DNA of 52,685 nucleotides from JAHFUI01 sp041485905 (GCA_041485905.1 JBGPKK010000013.1:1-52685), one strand, 5' to 3'. Positions 32,471 to 40,728 are shown, counted from the first letter of the stretch. The notes: generated by a model from the letters alone, not told the origin. Numbers and translations are program-made.

Positions 32471-32482
32471 CGAAAGTCTTCG

Positions 32483-32512
32483 TTGACAATGACGAAATAA
32501 TTCGTCAATACT
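32483..32512 (+). promoter_or_regulatory. Promoter of the BlaI-type regulator
   Basis: TTGACA (32483-32488) is a perfect -35 box. After 18 bases comes AATACT (32507-32512), four of six matches. GTG 32520 lies seven bases further on, so the transcript probably begins at or next to the start codon; no ribosome binding site is visible. Confidence 0.55.
32490..32507. promoter_or_regulatory. Operator palindrome, probable BlaI-type binding site
   Basis: TGACGAA (32490-32496) and TTCGTCA (32501-32507) form a perfect 7-bp inverted repeat around ATAA. It fills the spacer between the -35 and -10 boxes of the regulator's own promoter. BlaI/MecI dimers bind palindromes of this size in the promoters they repress, so autoregulation is likely. 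Confidence 0.65.
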
Positions 32513-32519
32513 GCGGCTC

Positions 32520-32903
32520 GTGGCGACCAAAAACATTCGTCCGACGAAGCTGGAGCTCACCATCCTGAGGGTCCTGTGGGAGACGGGGCCGCATTCGGTC
32601 CGGGACATCCACAAGGTCCTGAACGAGTCCAGGCCGACCGGGTACACGACCGTCTTGAAGATGCTGCAGATCATGACCGAGAAGGGACTGGTCGAGCGCG
32701 ACGAGGACGTGCGGCCGCAGATCTATCGGCCTCAGTATTCCCAGGACCGCACGCAGCGCCAGTTGCTGCGCGACCTGGTCCAGCGCGCGTACGGCGGCTC
32801 TCTCAAGGCGCTCGTCATGCATGCGCTGGCGACGAAGAAGTCGTCGCCGGAAGACTTGAAGGCGATCGACAAGCTGCTGGATCGATTTGACGGAGGCGAC
32901 TAA
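32520..32903 (+). CDS. BlaI/MecI/CopY-family transcriptional repressor
   Basis: The 127-residue winged-helix repressor of the BlaI/MecI/CopY family matches throughout: PTKLELTILRVLWETGPHSV in the first helices, RPTGYTTVLKMLQIMTEKGL in the recognition helix, and a C-terminal dimerisation half with LVMHALATKKSSPEDL. In the known systems a membrane M56 peptidase senses a signal and causes cleavage of this repressor. Translation starts at GTG 32520, seven bases after the -10 box, with the operator inside the promoter. The stop overlaps the start of the M56 gene (TAATG), the classic blaI-blaR1 arrangement. The target genes beyond its own operon are unknown. Confidence 0.92.
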   Translation: MATKNIRPTKLELTILRVLWETGPHSVRDIHKVLNESRPTGYTTVLKMLQIMTEKGLVERDEDVRPQIYRPQYSQDRTQRQLLRDLVQRAYGGSLKALVMHALATKKSSPEDLKAIDKLLDRFDGGD

Positions 32904-34741
32904 TGAGCGCGATCACCCAAGCGCTCAGCGCCGCGCTGATCGATTTCCTCTGGCAGGGTGCGCTCGTCGGCCTTCTGCTGTGGACGTCGTTGCTCGCGTT
33001 GAGGCATCGGTCGGCGAATGCACGATACGCCGTCGCCTGCGCTGCTCTCGTCGTCCTGGTCGCCTTGCCCGTGATGACCGTGATCGCGCTCCTGATGCGT
33101 GCGGTCCCGGTGGATCTGCACGCGTTTCCCTCGGGCGCAGGCCCGCGCGCGATCGCTGCCGTGCCGCAGACGCTGCTGCCTATCTGGATCGAATCCGATG
33201 CGCCGCGCGTCGCATGGCTTGCGGTGGTGCAGCTCTGGGCGCTGCCGGCCTGGTCTGCCGGCGTTCTGTTCTTCTCCGTACGGCTCGCCTGGGGATACAC
33301 GTACGCGATCGCGCTCAGACGCCGTCGTGAATCGGCAGACACGTCGGTGCTCGCAATCGTCGCCGGCCTTGCCGGCCGAATGGGGATCGGCCGGCCGGTT
33401 GGCGTGTTGATCGGATCGCTCAACGATGGCCCGAGCATGCTGGGATGGCTGCGTCCGGTGATTTTGCTGCCACCGGCGACGGCGATGGGGCTGACGCCGC
33501 AGCAACTGGAAGCGGTGCTCGCGCACGAGCTCGCGCACATCAAGCGTCACGACTACCTGGTCAACATGCTCCAGGTCGTGGCGGAGACCTTGTTCTTCTA
33601 CCATCCCGTCGTCTGGTGGACGTCGAAGCAGATTCGCGTCGAGCGGGAGCTGTGCTGCGACGATCTGGCTGTGCGGTCGTGCGGAGATCCTGTCTGCTAT
33701 GCACGCGCGCTCACGACGCTCGAGAAGCTGCGCATGGCGGCGCCAGACATGGCCATGGCCGCGACAGGTGGAGCGCTGCTGCATCGGATCCAACGACTGC
33801 TCGGCGCGCCCGCACGGGAATACGGGCCGTCGCGCTGGCTTGGTGTGGTCGCGCTCTCGGTCGGTCTGGCGTGCGTGGGCCTCAATGTGGATTGGCTGCA
33901 GGCCTTCGCCGAGCCGCAGGCGATCGACCAACCGCAGTTCGAGGCGGCGTCCATCAAGCCGAACAAATTGAACGACCGCAGGGTCATGGTCAGAACCCAG
34001 GGGGACCGGTACACGGCGATTGGCATGTCGCTGCGCTCGCTGATCCAGGGTACGTATCAGGTTCAGGAATTTCAGATTGTCGGCGGACCCTCATGGCTCG
34101 ACTCCGATCGGTTCGACATCGTCGCGAAGGCGCCGCCCGAACCTCCAGGTCCCACGCAGGTCGAGGGCCCAAGTCGTCAGCAGTTGATGATGCGCGCGCT
34201 TCTTGCCGAGCGGTTCCAGCTGGCCGTGCACAAAGAGACGAGAGACATGCCGATCTACGCGTTGGTCATGGCGAGAAGCGATGCGAGGCTTGGTCCGCAG
34301 CTTCATCGATCGACGGTCGATTGCTCCGCGCCTGGCGCCGGCCGTGGACGCGGCGGCAATGTCCCACCTGTGAGCCCTTCGAGTCCCGGTCCCTGCGGTA
34401 TGTCAGCCGGCCCCGGCGTTTTGCTGAGTAATGGCCGGACGATGGCGCAATTGGCGTCATTTCTTTCCGGCGTGACCGCGACCGGCCAGTCGCTCAACAA
34501 CCGGAACGTCGTCGACAAAACCGGCGTCGCCGGAACCTTCGACGTCGAGCTCCACTGGACACCGGATCAGATGCCGAACTTCGGCCCGAACGGCCCTCCG
34601 GCTGGCTTCCCGCCGATCGATCCCAACGGGTCATCCATCTTCACGGCGGTGCAGGAGCAGCTTGGACTGAAACTCGAGTCGCAGCGAGGCCCTGTCGAAG
34701 TCCTGGTCATCGATCATGTGGAGCCGCCGACAGAGGATTAG
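32903..34741 (+). CDS. M56 (BlaR1/MecR1-type) membrane peptidase fused to a TIGR03435 domain
   Basis: The 612-residue membrane protein has an N-terminal part with several membrane segments (FLWQGALVGLLLWTSLLAL; YAVACAALVVLVALPVM; AWLAVVQLWALPAW). The M56 zinc site follows, with VLAHELAHIKRHD near residue 209 and ERELCCDD as the downstream Glu region. A further membrane helix (WLGVVALSVGLACVGL, about residue 315) comes next. From about residue 345 the protein is a complete TIGR03435 domain (FEAASIKPNKLNDRR to VLVIDHVEPPTED). In BlaR1 this position holds the penicillin-binding sensor, so TIGR03435 may be the sensor here. The start overlaps the repressor stop. Proteolysis of the repressor is inferred by analogy. 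Confidence 0.9.
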   Translation: MSAITQALSAALIDFLWQGALVGLLLWTSLLALRHRSANARYAVACAALVVLVALPVMTVIALLMRAVPVDLHAFPSGAGPRAIAAVPQTLLPIWIESDAPRVAWLAVVQLWALPAWSAGVLFFSVRLAWGYTYAIALRRRRESADTSVLAIVAGLAGRMGIGRPVGVLIGSLNDGPSMLGWLRPVILLPPATAMGLTPQQLEAVLAHELAHIKRHDYLVNMLQVVAETLFFYHPVVWWTSKQIRVERELCCDDLAVRSCGDPVCYARALTTLEKLRMAAPDMAMAATGGALLHRIQRLLGAPAREYGPSRWLGVVALSVGLACVGLNVDWLQAFAEPQAIDQPQFEAASIKPNKLNDRRVMVRTQGDRYTAIGMSLRSLIQGTYQVQEFQIVGGPSWLDSDRFDIVAKAPPEPPGPTQVEGPSRQQLMMRALLAERFQLAVHKETRDMPIYALVMARSDARLGPQLHRSTVDCSAPGAGRGRGGNVPPVSPSSPGPCGMSAGPGVLLSNGRTMAQLASFLSGVTATGQSLNNRNVVDKTGVAGTFDVELHWTPDQMPNFGPNGPPAGFPPIDPNGSSIFTAVQEQLGLKLESQRGPVEVLVIDHVEPPTED

Positions 34742-34747
34742 TGGAGT

Positions 34748-34833
34748 GTCTCCGCTGAAACAGCACCGAATGTGGCGCAAGGCTTCAGCCCTGCGAGCCG
34801 TCGGTGTTCGCTGCCCTGAAGGGCTGCGCCACA
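34748..34833 (+). repeat. 86-bp palindromic repeat, left copy
   Basis: The repeat runs from GTCTCCGCTGAAA to GCGCCACA and contains the hairpin-forming TGTGGCGCAAGGCTTCAGCC and its inverse. The reverse complement of 40112-40197 has the same length and matches at about 73 of 86 positions by hand alignment. This copy overlaps the first codons of the barrel gene and supplies its ATG. Confidence 0.75.
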
Positions 34834-37800
34834 AGCGAGCTACCGTATTGCTCGCCCTCGTCCTCTCCGTGGGCGCACATTCCGGGTTCGCGGCGTCCGA
34901 ACACTACGGACAGGTGACCTTCGGCGGTCTGCCGGTTCCGGGCGCCACCGTCACCGCGTCGCAAGGCGACAAGCAGATCGTCACGGCGTCCGACCAGCAG
35001 GGCGTCTGCAGATTCCCGGACCTCGCCGATGGTGTCTGGACGATTCGGGTCGAGATGCTTGGTTTCTCGCCGCTCACCGAGGACGTCACCGTTGCGCCGA
35101 ATGCTCCAGCGTCGATGTGGGACCTCAAGCTGCTGCCGTTCGAGGAGATTGCGCGCGCGATTCCGGCGCGCGCGGCTGACACGGTCCGCCTGAAGGCGGA
35201 CACTACGTACGACAAGGGACAGAAGGCGACCGCCGAGAAAGCCTCGAAGCCGGCGGCTGGTTCGGGGACCTCCCCAAGCGGATTCCAGCGCGCGGGCGTC
35301 AGCGCCACACCCGGCGCTGCGGGGGTCGCCAACGAACCGGCGCCGCCGGGCGGCGAGCCCGGCGCGGATGCGGGCATGGGCGCAGCCGACGGCCTGCTCG
35401 TCAACGGCAGCGTCAACAACGGCGCGGCGTCGCCGTTTGCGCAGCTGGCGGCGTTCGGCAACAATCGTCGCGGCGCGCGATCGCTGTACAGTTTCGGCAT
35501 CGGGACCCTTCTCGGCAACTCCGCGTGGGATGCACGCCCCTTCTCCTTCACCGATCAAAGCTCGTCGAAGCCCGACTACAACGACGTGCAGTTTGCCGGC
35601 ACGTTCGGCGGTCCGCTGAAAATTCCCGGGCTGCTCAAGAACGGTCCCAATGTCGTCGTCCAGTATCAACGGACCTCGGATCACAACGCCAACACGATTC
35701 CGGCGTTGATGCCGACCGGGCTCGAGCGCGGCGGCGACTTCTCGCAGACGCGCGACGGCCTCGGACGCCTCGTGCAGATCGTGGATCCGACGACCGGGCT
35801 GGGGTTTCGCGGGAACGTGATTCCGTCAGATCGGATCAGTCCTCAGGCGGCGGCGCTTCTGGGTTATTACCCATCCCCGAATCTCGACGCAGGCGGCCGC
35901 TACAACTATCAAACGCCGGTCATCACCGCCACGCGGCAGGACGCCGTTTTGTCGCGCGTGACGCAGCCGGGCTTCGGCCGGAATCAGATATTCGGCAACA
36001 TCGCGTATCAGCGGACGACGACCAACACGACCAACGTGTTCGGCTTCGCCGATGCCACGACTGTGTCCGGGCTCGACACCGCGGTCAACTGGTCGCATCG
36101 ATACTCGCAATTCTTCTCGGTCCGCGGCCGCTACCAGTTCACGCGTCTGGCGACCGAGGTGTCGCCGTATTTCGCCAATGTCAGGAACGTGTCGGGCGAC
36201 GCAGGCGTTGCGGGCAACAACCAGGACGCGGTGAACTGGGGTCCGCCGAACCTGGCCTTCTCCGGCGGTGTTGAGTCGCTCACAGAGGTGCAGTACGCGT
36301 CCAATCGCTCGCTCACGAATGCCTGGAACGGTGAGATTCTGTGGAACCGCGGCCGCCACGCCCTGACCTTTGGCGGCGATGTCCGCCGGCAGCAGTACGA
36401 CGTGCTGTCGCAGCAGAACGCGCGAGGATCCTTTACCTTCACCGGCGCCGCCACCGGCTCCGATCTCGCCGACTTCCTGCTGGGCGCACCGCACGCGAGC
36501 TCAATCGCGTTCGGCAATGCCGACAAGAACCTCCGCCAATCAGGCTACGATGCCTATCTGGACGACGACTGGAGGGTGAGTCCCGGATTGACCGTCAAGC
36601 TGGGAATCCGCTGGGAGTACGAAGCGCCCATGACCGAGCTGTCCGGGCGTCTGGTGAACCTCGACGTGGCGCCGGGCTTCACGGCGGTCAGTCCGGTCGT
36701 TGCAGCCAATCCGCTGGGCACGCTCACCGGCCTGCGCTATCCGGATTCACTCCTCGGTCCGGACAGACGAGGTATTCAGCCGCGGCTGGGTCTCGCGTGG
36801 CGTCCCGTTGCCGGGTCATCGCTCGTCGTTCGCGCGGGCTACGGCGTGTACCGCAACACCAACGTGTACCAATCGATTGCGATGCTCCTGGCACAGCAGC
36901 CGCCGCTGTCGAAGACGTTGAGCGTCGAGAGCACAGCCGCCAATCGCCTCACGCTGGCGAATGGATTCACCGCGACTCCAGGAATTACACCGAACACCTT
37001 CGCAGTCGATCCCGACTTCCGCGTCGGCTACGCCGAGAACTGGCAGGCGTCGGTACAGAAGGATCTGCCCGCGTCGCTGACCATCCTGGCGACATACCTC
37101 GGTACCAAGGGAAGCCGGCTGATGCAGGAGCTCCTGCCGAATACCTATCCGGCTGGGGCCGTGAATCCCTGTCCGGCGTGTCCCGCGGGATTCGTGTACC
37201 TCACGTCGAATGGCCATTCCATCAGACACGCAGGCCAGCTGCAGTTGCGTCGCCGCCTTCGCAACGGTCTCACGGCGACGGTCCAGTACACGTTGTCGAA
37301 AGCGTCAGACGCTGCCGGCGCGTTTACGGGCGTGAGCACGACGGGAGCAGCCATCGCGCAGGACTGGTTGAATCTCGACGCGGAGTGGGGGCCGTCGAAT
37401 TTCGATCAGCGTCACCTGCTGACCGCGCTGTTTCAGTACAGCACGGGCGTCGGCGGCGGCACGCTGATGGACGGCGTGAAGGGCACGCTCTTCAAAGGAT
37501 GGACGATGACCAGTCAGCTGACTGCCGGCAGCGGTCTTCCGCTGACGCCTGTGTACCTGAACTCCGTCACAGGAACCGGTGTGACCGGTACGATTCGACC
37601 CGATTACACCGGTGCGTCGGCCGCGCCGCCCGACGGCTTCTACGTGAACCCGTCGGCATTTGCCGCACCTCTGCCGGGCCATTGGGGCAATGCGGGACGC
37701 AATTCCATCACCGGTCCCGCGCAGTTTGCGCTGAACGCAGGCATCACGCGGACATTCCTGCTGAGCGATCGTCTCAATCTCGACTGGCGGATTGACGCCG

Positions 37801-37925
37801 CCAACGTGTTGAACCGTGTCACGTACTCTGGCGTGACGACGATCTTCGGCGCTCCGCAATTCGGGCTGCCGAATCGAGCCAATACCATGCGCAAGGTGCA
37901 AACGAGTGTGAGGTTGAGGTTCTGA
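34770..37925 (+). CDS. Oar-like barrel protein with carboxypeptidase-like domain
   Basis: The 1051-residue outer-membrane protein has a hydrophobic export segment (ATVLLALVLSVGAHSGFA), a carboxypeptidase regulatory-like domain (GQVTFGGLPVPGATVTA, to about residue 125), a low-complexity Ala/Gly/Pro linker (about 140-215), then VNGSVNNGAASPFAQLAAFG and a large barrel ending in TSVRLRF. I see no typical TonB plug, so it differs from the other receptors here. The only good start, ATG 34770, lies inside a palindromic repeat, and the leader before the hydrophobic segment is encoded by that repeat. Residues near 138-148 (VRLKADTTYDK) are encoded by a REP palindrome. The stop overlaps the VWA gene start. 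Confidence 0.85.
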   Translation: MWRKASALRAVGVRCPEGLRHKRATVLLALVLSVGAHSGFAASEHYGQVTFGGLPVPGATVTASQGDKQIVTASDQQGVCRFPDLADGVWTIRVEMLGFSPLTEDVTVAPNAPASMWDLKLLPFEEIARAIPARAADTVRLKADTTYDKGQKATAEKASKPAAGSGTSPSGFQRAGVSATPGAAGVANEPAPPGGEPGADAGMGAADGLLVNGSVNNGAASPFAQLAAFGNNRRGARSLYSFGIGTLLGNSAWDARPFSFTDQSSSKPDYNDVQFAGTFGGPLKIPGLLKNGPNVVVQYQRTSDHNANTIPALMPTGLERGGDFSQTRDGLGRLVQIVDPTTGLGFRGNVIPSDRISPQAAALLGYYPSPNLDAGGRYNYQTPVITATRQDAVLSRVTQPGFGRNQIFGNIAYQRTTTNTTNVFGFADATTVSGLDTAVNWSHRYSQFFSVRGRYQFTRLATEVSPYFANVRNVSGDAGVAGNNQDAVNWGPPNLAFSGGVESLTEVQYASNRSLTNAWNGEILWNRGRHALTFGGDVRRQQYDVLSQQNARGSFTFTGAATGSDLADFLLGAPHASSIAFGNADKNLRQSGYDAYLDDDWRVSPGLTVKLGIRWEYEAPMTELSGRLVNLDVAPGFTAVSPVVAANPLGTLTGLRYPDSLLGPDRRGIQPRLGLAWRPVAGSSLVVRAGYGVYRNTNVYQSIAMLLAQQPPLSKTLSVESTAANRLTLANGFTATPGITPNTFAVDPDFRVGYAENWQASVQKDLPASLTILATYLGTKGSRLMQELLPNTYPAGAVNPCPACPAGFVYLTSNGHSIRHAGQLQLRRRLRNGLTATVQYTLSKASDAAGAFTGVSTTGAAIAQDWLNLDAEWGPSNFDQRHLLTALFQYSTGVGGGTLMDGVKGTLFKGWTMTSQLTAGSGLPLTPVYLNSVTGTGVTGTIRPDYTGASAAPPDGFYVNPSAFAAPLPGHWGNAGRNSITGPAQFALNAGITRTFLLSDRLNLDWRIDAANVLNRVTYSGVTTIFGAPQFGLPNRANTMRKVQTSVRLRF
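35181..35210 (-). repeat. REP palindrome with GTACGTAG head, inside the coding sequence
   Basis: Read on the minus strand the unit is GTACGTAGTG, then TCCGCC-TTCA-GGCGGA and CCGT. The stem GTCCGCC/GGCGGAC (35184-35201) is perfect. It matches the unit at 29424 with compensating stem changes, and its head equals that of the palindromes flanking the transposase at 46633. Being 30 bases long it keeps the frame of the host gene. Confidence 0.7.
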
Positions 37926-40087
37926 TGGAAACACATATCTCTTCCTTTGTGTCCATAGTGTCCTTGGTGTTCCTAGGGGTAGGCTCGCAGGCTGCGCAAC
38001 AGCAACAGCAGCCACCGACACCTCCGTCCGGACAGAGCGCTGCGACGTTTCGGAGCGGGACGAAGCTGATTGTCGAGACAGTCAGCGTGAAGGACAAGAA
38101 CGGAGTGCCGGTCGAGGGGCTGACCGCGAAGGACTTCACGATCACCGAGGACGGCGAGCCGCAAACCATCAGTTTCGTTGAGTTTCAGCGCATGCAAGGC
38201 GCGCCCGGCCCGGAGCGATCGGCGCCCGCCGCAGTGCCGCCAGCTGCCGCTGACGTCGTGGGCCAGACCGTCGCCACACCTGAAGCGAGCAACGTGGCTC
38301 CCACCACGCCGACCGGCATTCGGTCCGCGCCACAAGGCGATATTCGCTCCATCCGCTACCGGGACCGCCGGCTGCTCGTCCTGTACTTCGACATGACGGC
38401 GCTGCCACCGGGAGACCTGCTTCGCGCCTGCGCGGCCGCGCGCAAGTTCGTGGACATGCAGATGGGGCCGGCTGATCTGGTCGCCATCATGACCTTCAAG
38501 GGCGCCGCCGTGCGGGTCAAGCAGGATTTCACCGACAACCGCGAGCAGCTGCGGGCGGACATCCAGGATCTGATCTTCGGCGAGGACAAGGACGGCGATG
38601 GGATTCCCGATACCGAGCCCGAAGGGGCCTTCGGACAGGACAACGCCGAGTTCAACATCTTCAACACCGACCGGCAGCTCTCGGCGCTCCAGTCCGCGGT
38701 CGCGATCCTCAAGCCGCTCTCCGAGCAGAAGGCGCTCATCTACTTCGCAAGCGGTCTGCGGCTGAACGGCACCGACAATCAGGCGCAGCTGCGCGCCACG
38801 GTTAACGCGGCGATTCGGGCGAACATCAGTGTCCATACGATCGACGCGCGCGGTCTCGTCGCCTCGCCTCCGCTCGGCGACGCCACGAGACAATCGCCGG
38901 GCGGCATCGGCATATTCTCCGGCCAGGTGGCGGGGAACCTCATGACGAGCTTCCAGCGGTCGCAGGACTCGCTGTACGCGCTGGCGAAAGACACCGGCGG
39001 CAAGGCGATGTTCGACTACAACGATCTGTCGCTCGGCATCGTGCAGGCCGCCGAATCGCTCACCAGCTACTACCTCATTGGGTACTACACCACCCACACC
39101 GCCGAGGACGGCCGCTTCCGCCGGGTGAAGGTGACGCCGAACGGCACCCTCTCGGCCGACCTCTCGTACCGGCAGGGATACTTCGGCGACAAGGCGTTTG
39201 CGAAGTTCACGGCGGCCGACAAGGAGCGTCAGCTCGAGGACGCGCTGATGCTCGAGAACCCGATCACCGACATCACGATCGTGATGGAGGTCAATTACTT
39301 TCAGTTGAATCGCGCGCAGTACTTCGTCCCGATCGCCGTCAAGATTCCCGGCAGCGAGCTCGCGCTGGCCCGCCGCGGCGGGGCCCAGCGTACGCTCATC
39401 GACTTCATCGGCGAAGTGAAAGACGATTACGGGTACACCATCCAGAACGTCCGGGACAAACTGGACATCAAGATCAGCGACGAGACTGCCCTCCAGCTCG
39501 CCAAGCGTCCGATCCAGTACGAAACGGGGTTCACGCTGCTCCCCGGCAAGTACGTGATCAAGTTCCTGGCGCGCGATGCCGAGACCGGCAGGATGGGCAC
39601 GTATCAGGCGTCGTTCGCGGTGCCGAATCTGGCGAAGGAAGAACAACGCATTCCGATCAGCTCTGTCGTGCTGGGCAGTCAGCGCGTGCCGATGAGCGAG
39701 GCGCTGTTCAGCGTTCAGCAGAAGATTGCCGCCGACCAGGCGAACCCGCTGATCTACGACGGTCAGAAGCTGATTCCGAGCGTGACGCGCGTCTTCAGCA
39801 AGGGCCGCGATCTGTATGTGTTTCTCCAGGCGTACGAGCGCGGCGCGACCAGCACCCAGCCGCTGGTGGCGTTCGTGACGTTCTATCGCGGCGAGGTGAA
39901 GGCGTTCGAGACCGCGCCGCTCGCCGTGACCGATGGTTTAGACGTGAAATCGAAGGCCGTGCCTCTGCGCTTCAGCATTCCACTCGAAAGCATTCCCGCC
40001 GGCCGCTATGATTGCCAGGTGACCGTGCTGGACCCGACCGGACAGAAGGTCGCGTTCTGGCGCGCGCCGGTCGTGCTCGTCCCGTGA
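37925..40087 (+). CDS. VWA domain protein of the acidobacterial TIGR03436 type
   Basis: The 720-residue exported protein has an N-terminal export segment (SSFVSIVSLVFLGVGSQA), then the TIGR03436 hallmark LIVETVSVKDKNGVPVEGLT, AKDFTITEDGEPQTISF and a von Willebrand A domain (about residues 145-380) with RRLLVLYFDMTALPPGD as metal-site strand and KALIYFASGLRLNG. The metal motif DMTAL is degenerate against DxSxS. The last 300 residues are beta-rich. ATG 37925 overlaps the stop of the barrel gene (TGATG), so the two form a tight pair. The DNA for the export segment resembles a dispersed repeat. A role in binding surface proteins is inferred. Confidence 0.88.
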   Translation: METHISSFVSIVSLVFLGVGSQAAQQQQQPPTPPSGQSAATFRSGTKLIVETVSVKDKNGVPVEGLTAKDFTITEDGEPQTISFVEFQRMQGAPGPERSAPAAVPPAAADVVGQTVATPEASNVAPTTPTGIRSAPQGDIRSIRYRDRRLLVLYFDMTALPPGDLLRACAAARKFVDMQMGPADLVAIMTFKGAAVRVKQDFTDNREQLRADIQDLIFGEDKDGDGIPDTEPEGAFGQDNAEFNIFNTDRQLSALQSAVAILKPLSEQKALIYFASGLRLNGTDNQAQLRATVNAAIRANISVHTIDARGLVASPPLGDATRQSPGGIGIFSGQVAGNLMTSFQRSQDSLYALAKDTGGKAMFDYNDLSLGIVQAAESLTSYYLIGYYTTHTAEDGRFRRVKVTPNGTLSADLSYRQGYFGDKAFAKFTAADKERQLEDALMLENPITDITIVMEVNYFQLNRAQYFVPIAVKIPGSELALARRGGAQRTLIDFIGEVKDDYGYTIQNVRDKLDIKISDETALQLAKRPIQYETGFTLLPGKYVIKFLARDAETGRMGTYQASFAVPNLAKEEQRIPISSVVLGSQRVPMSEALFSVQQKIAADQANPLIYDGQKLIPSVTRVFSKGRDLYVFLQAYERGATSTQPLVAFVTFYRGEVKAFETAPLAVTDGLDVKSKAVPLRFSIPLESIPAGRYDCQVTVLDPTGQKVAFWRAPVVLVP

Positions 40088-40111
40088 GCGCGTGAGATCA
40101 GACGGATGGCG

Positions 40112-40197
40112 TGTGGCGCGGCCCTTCAGGGCTGCGAGCGCGGGCGAGTCGCAGGGCTAAAGCCCTGCGCCACATTTGGCGCTCTTTCAGCGGAGAC
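40112..40197 (-). repeat. 86-bp palindromic repeat, right copy (inverted)
   Basis: This is the inverted counterpart of 34748-34833. It holds GGCCCTTCAGGGCTGCGA and TCGCAGGGCTAAAGCCCTGC hairpins and ends CAGCGGAGAC. With the left copy it brackets the barrel and VWA genes. Its outer end also provides part of a possible promoter for the DinB gene. Confidence 0.75.
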
Positions 40198-40205
40198 GCT
40201 ACACT
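40176..40205 (+). promoter_or_regulatory. Candidate promoter at the edge of the repeat
   Basis: TTGGCG (40176-40181), an 18-base spacer and TACACT (40200-40205) each match four of six consensus bases. The DinB ATG lies seven bases beyond the -10 box with no ribosome binding site, which would make a leaderless mRNA. The -35 and most of the spacer belong to the repeat. Confidence 0.4.
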
Positions 40206-40212
40206 GCCTTCC

Positions 40213-40722
40213 ATGGCACTGACATCATTGCTCGACGAAGCGCTCGAAGCGTGGGAATACACCCGCAGCGGCCTGATCGCGGAGCTCCAGAACCTCTCCG
40301 AGGCCGACCTGAAATTCCGGCCGCATCCCGAGAGCCGCACCGCCGCCGAACTGGCGGCCCATCTCGTCGAGTCTGGGCTCATGATGGCGGGCGAGCTGAC
40401 GCGGCCCGACGGCAGCTTCCGTCGCAAGCCCTATCCGCAGCTGCTCAAGGAATACGCGCGCGGAATTCCGGCGGCAACAACGAAATCGCAGATCGTGAAG
40501 CTGTTGAAGCAGACGCACGCGGACGGCTCGCGGAAGATTCGCGCCGCGGGCGAGCTCTTCATGCTGCAGTCGATCACGCGGTTTGACGGCGAGCGCGGCA
40601 CGCGCCTCGCCTGGATGAACCACGCCATCTCGCACGAGGACTACCACCGCGGCCAGATCGCGCTCTACGCCCGGCTGGTCGGCCGCGTCCCGGCCTTGAC
40701 GCAGCTAATCCGCGGACTGTAA
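40213..40722 (+). CDS. DinB-family four-helix-bundle protein
   Basis: The 169-residue cytoplasmic protein of the DinB/YfiT-like superfamily is a four-helix bundle with a metal-binding His triad. Candidate ligands are His in AAHLVESG (near residue 48) and the two His of ISHEDYHRGQ (near residues 140 and 144), the family signature. These proteins include thiol-dependent S-transferases and many of unknown activity. ATG 40213 starts the conserved first helix; an open frame extends upstream into the palindromic repeat but has no coding support there. It is a single gene between repeats and has no clear link to its neighbours. Confidence 0.88.
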   Translation: MALTSLLDEALEAWEYTRSGLIAELQNLSEADLKFRPHPESRTAAELAAHLVESGLMMAGELTRPDGSFRRKPYPQLLKEYARGIPAATTKSQIVKLLKQTHADGSRKIRAAGELFMLQSITRFDGERGTRLAWMNHAISHEDYHRGQIALYARLVGRVPALTQLIRGL

Positions 40723-40728
40723 CTCGCC

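Noticed and set aside
34716..34769. Earlier ATG for the barrel gene at 34716
   Set aside because: It lies inside the 3' end of the M56 fusion gene, has no ribosome binding site, and would place a long hydrophilic leader before the export signal.
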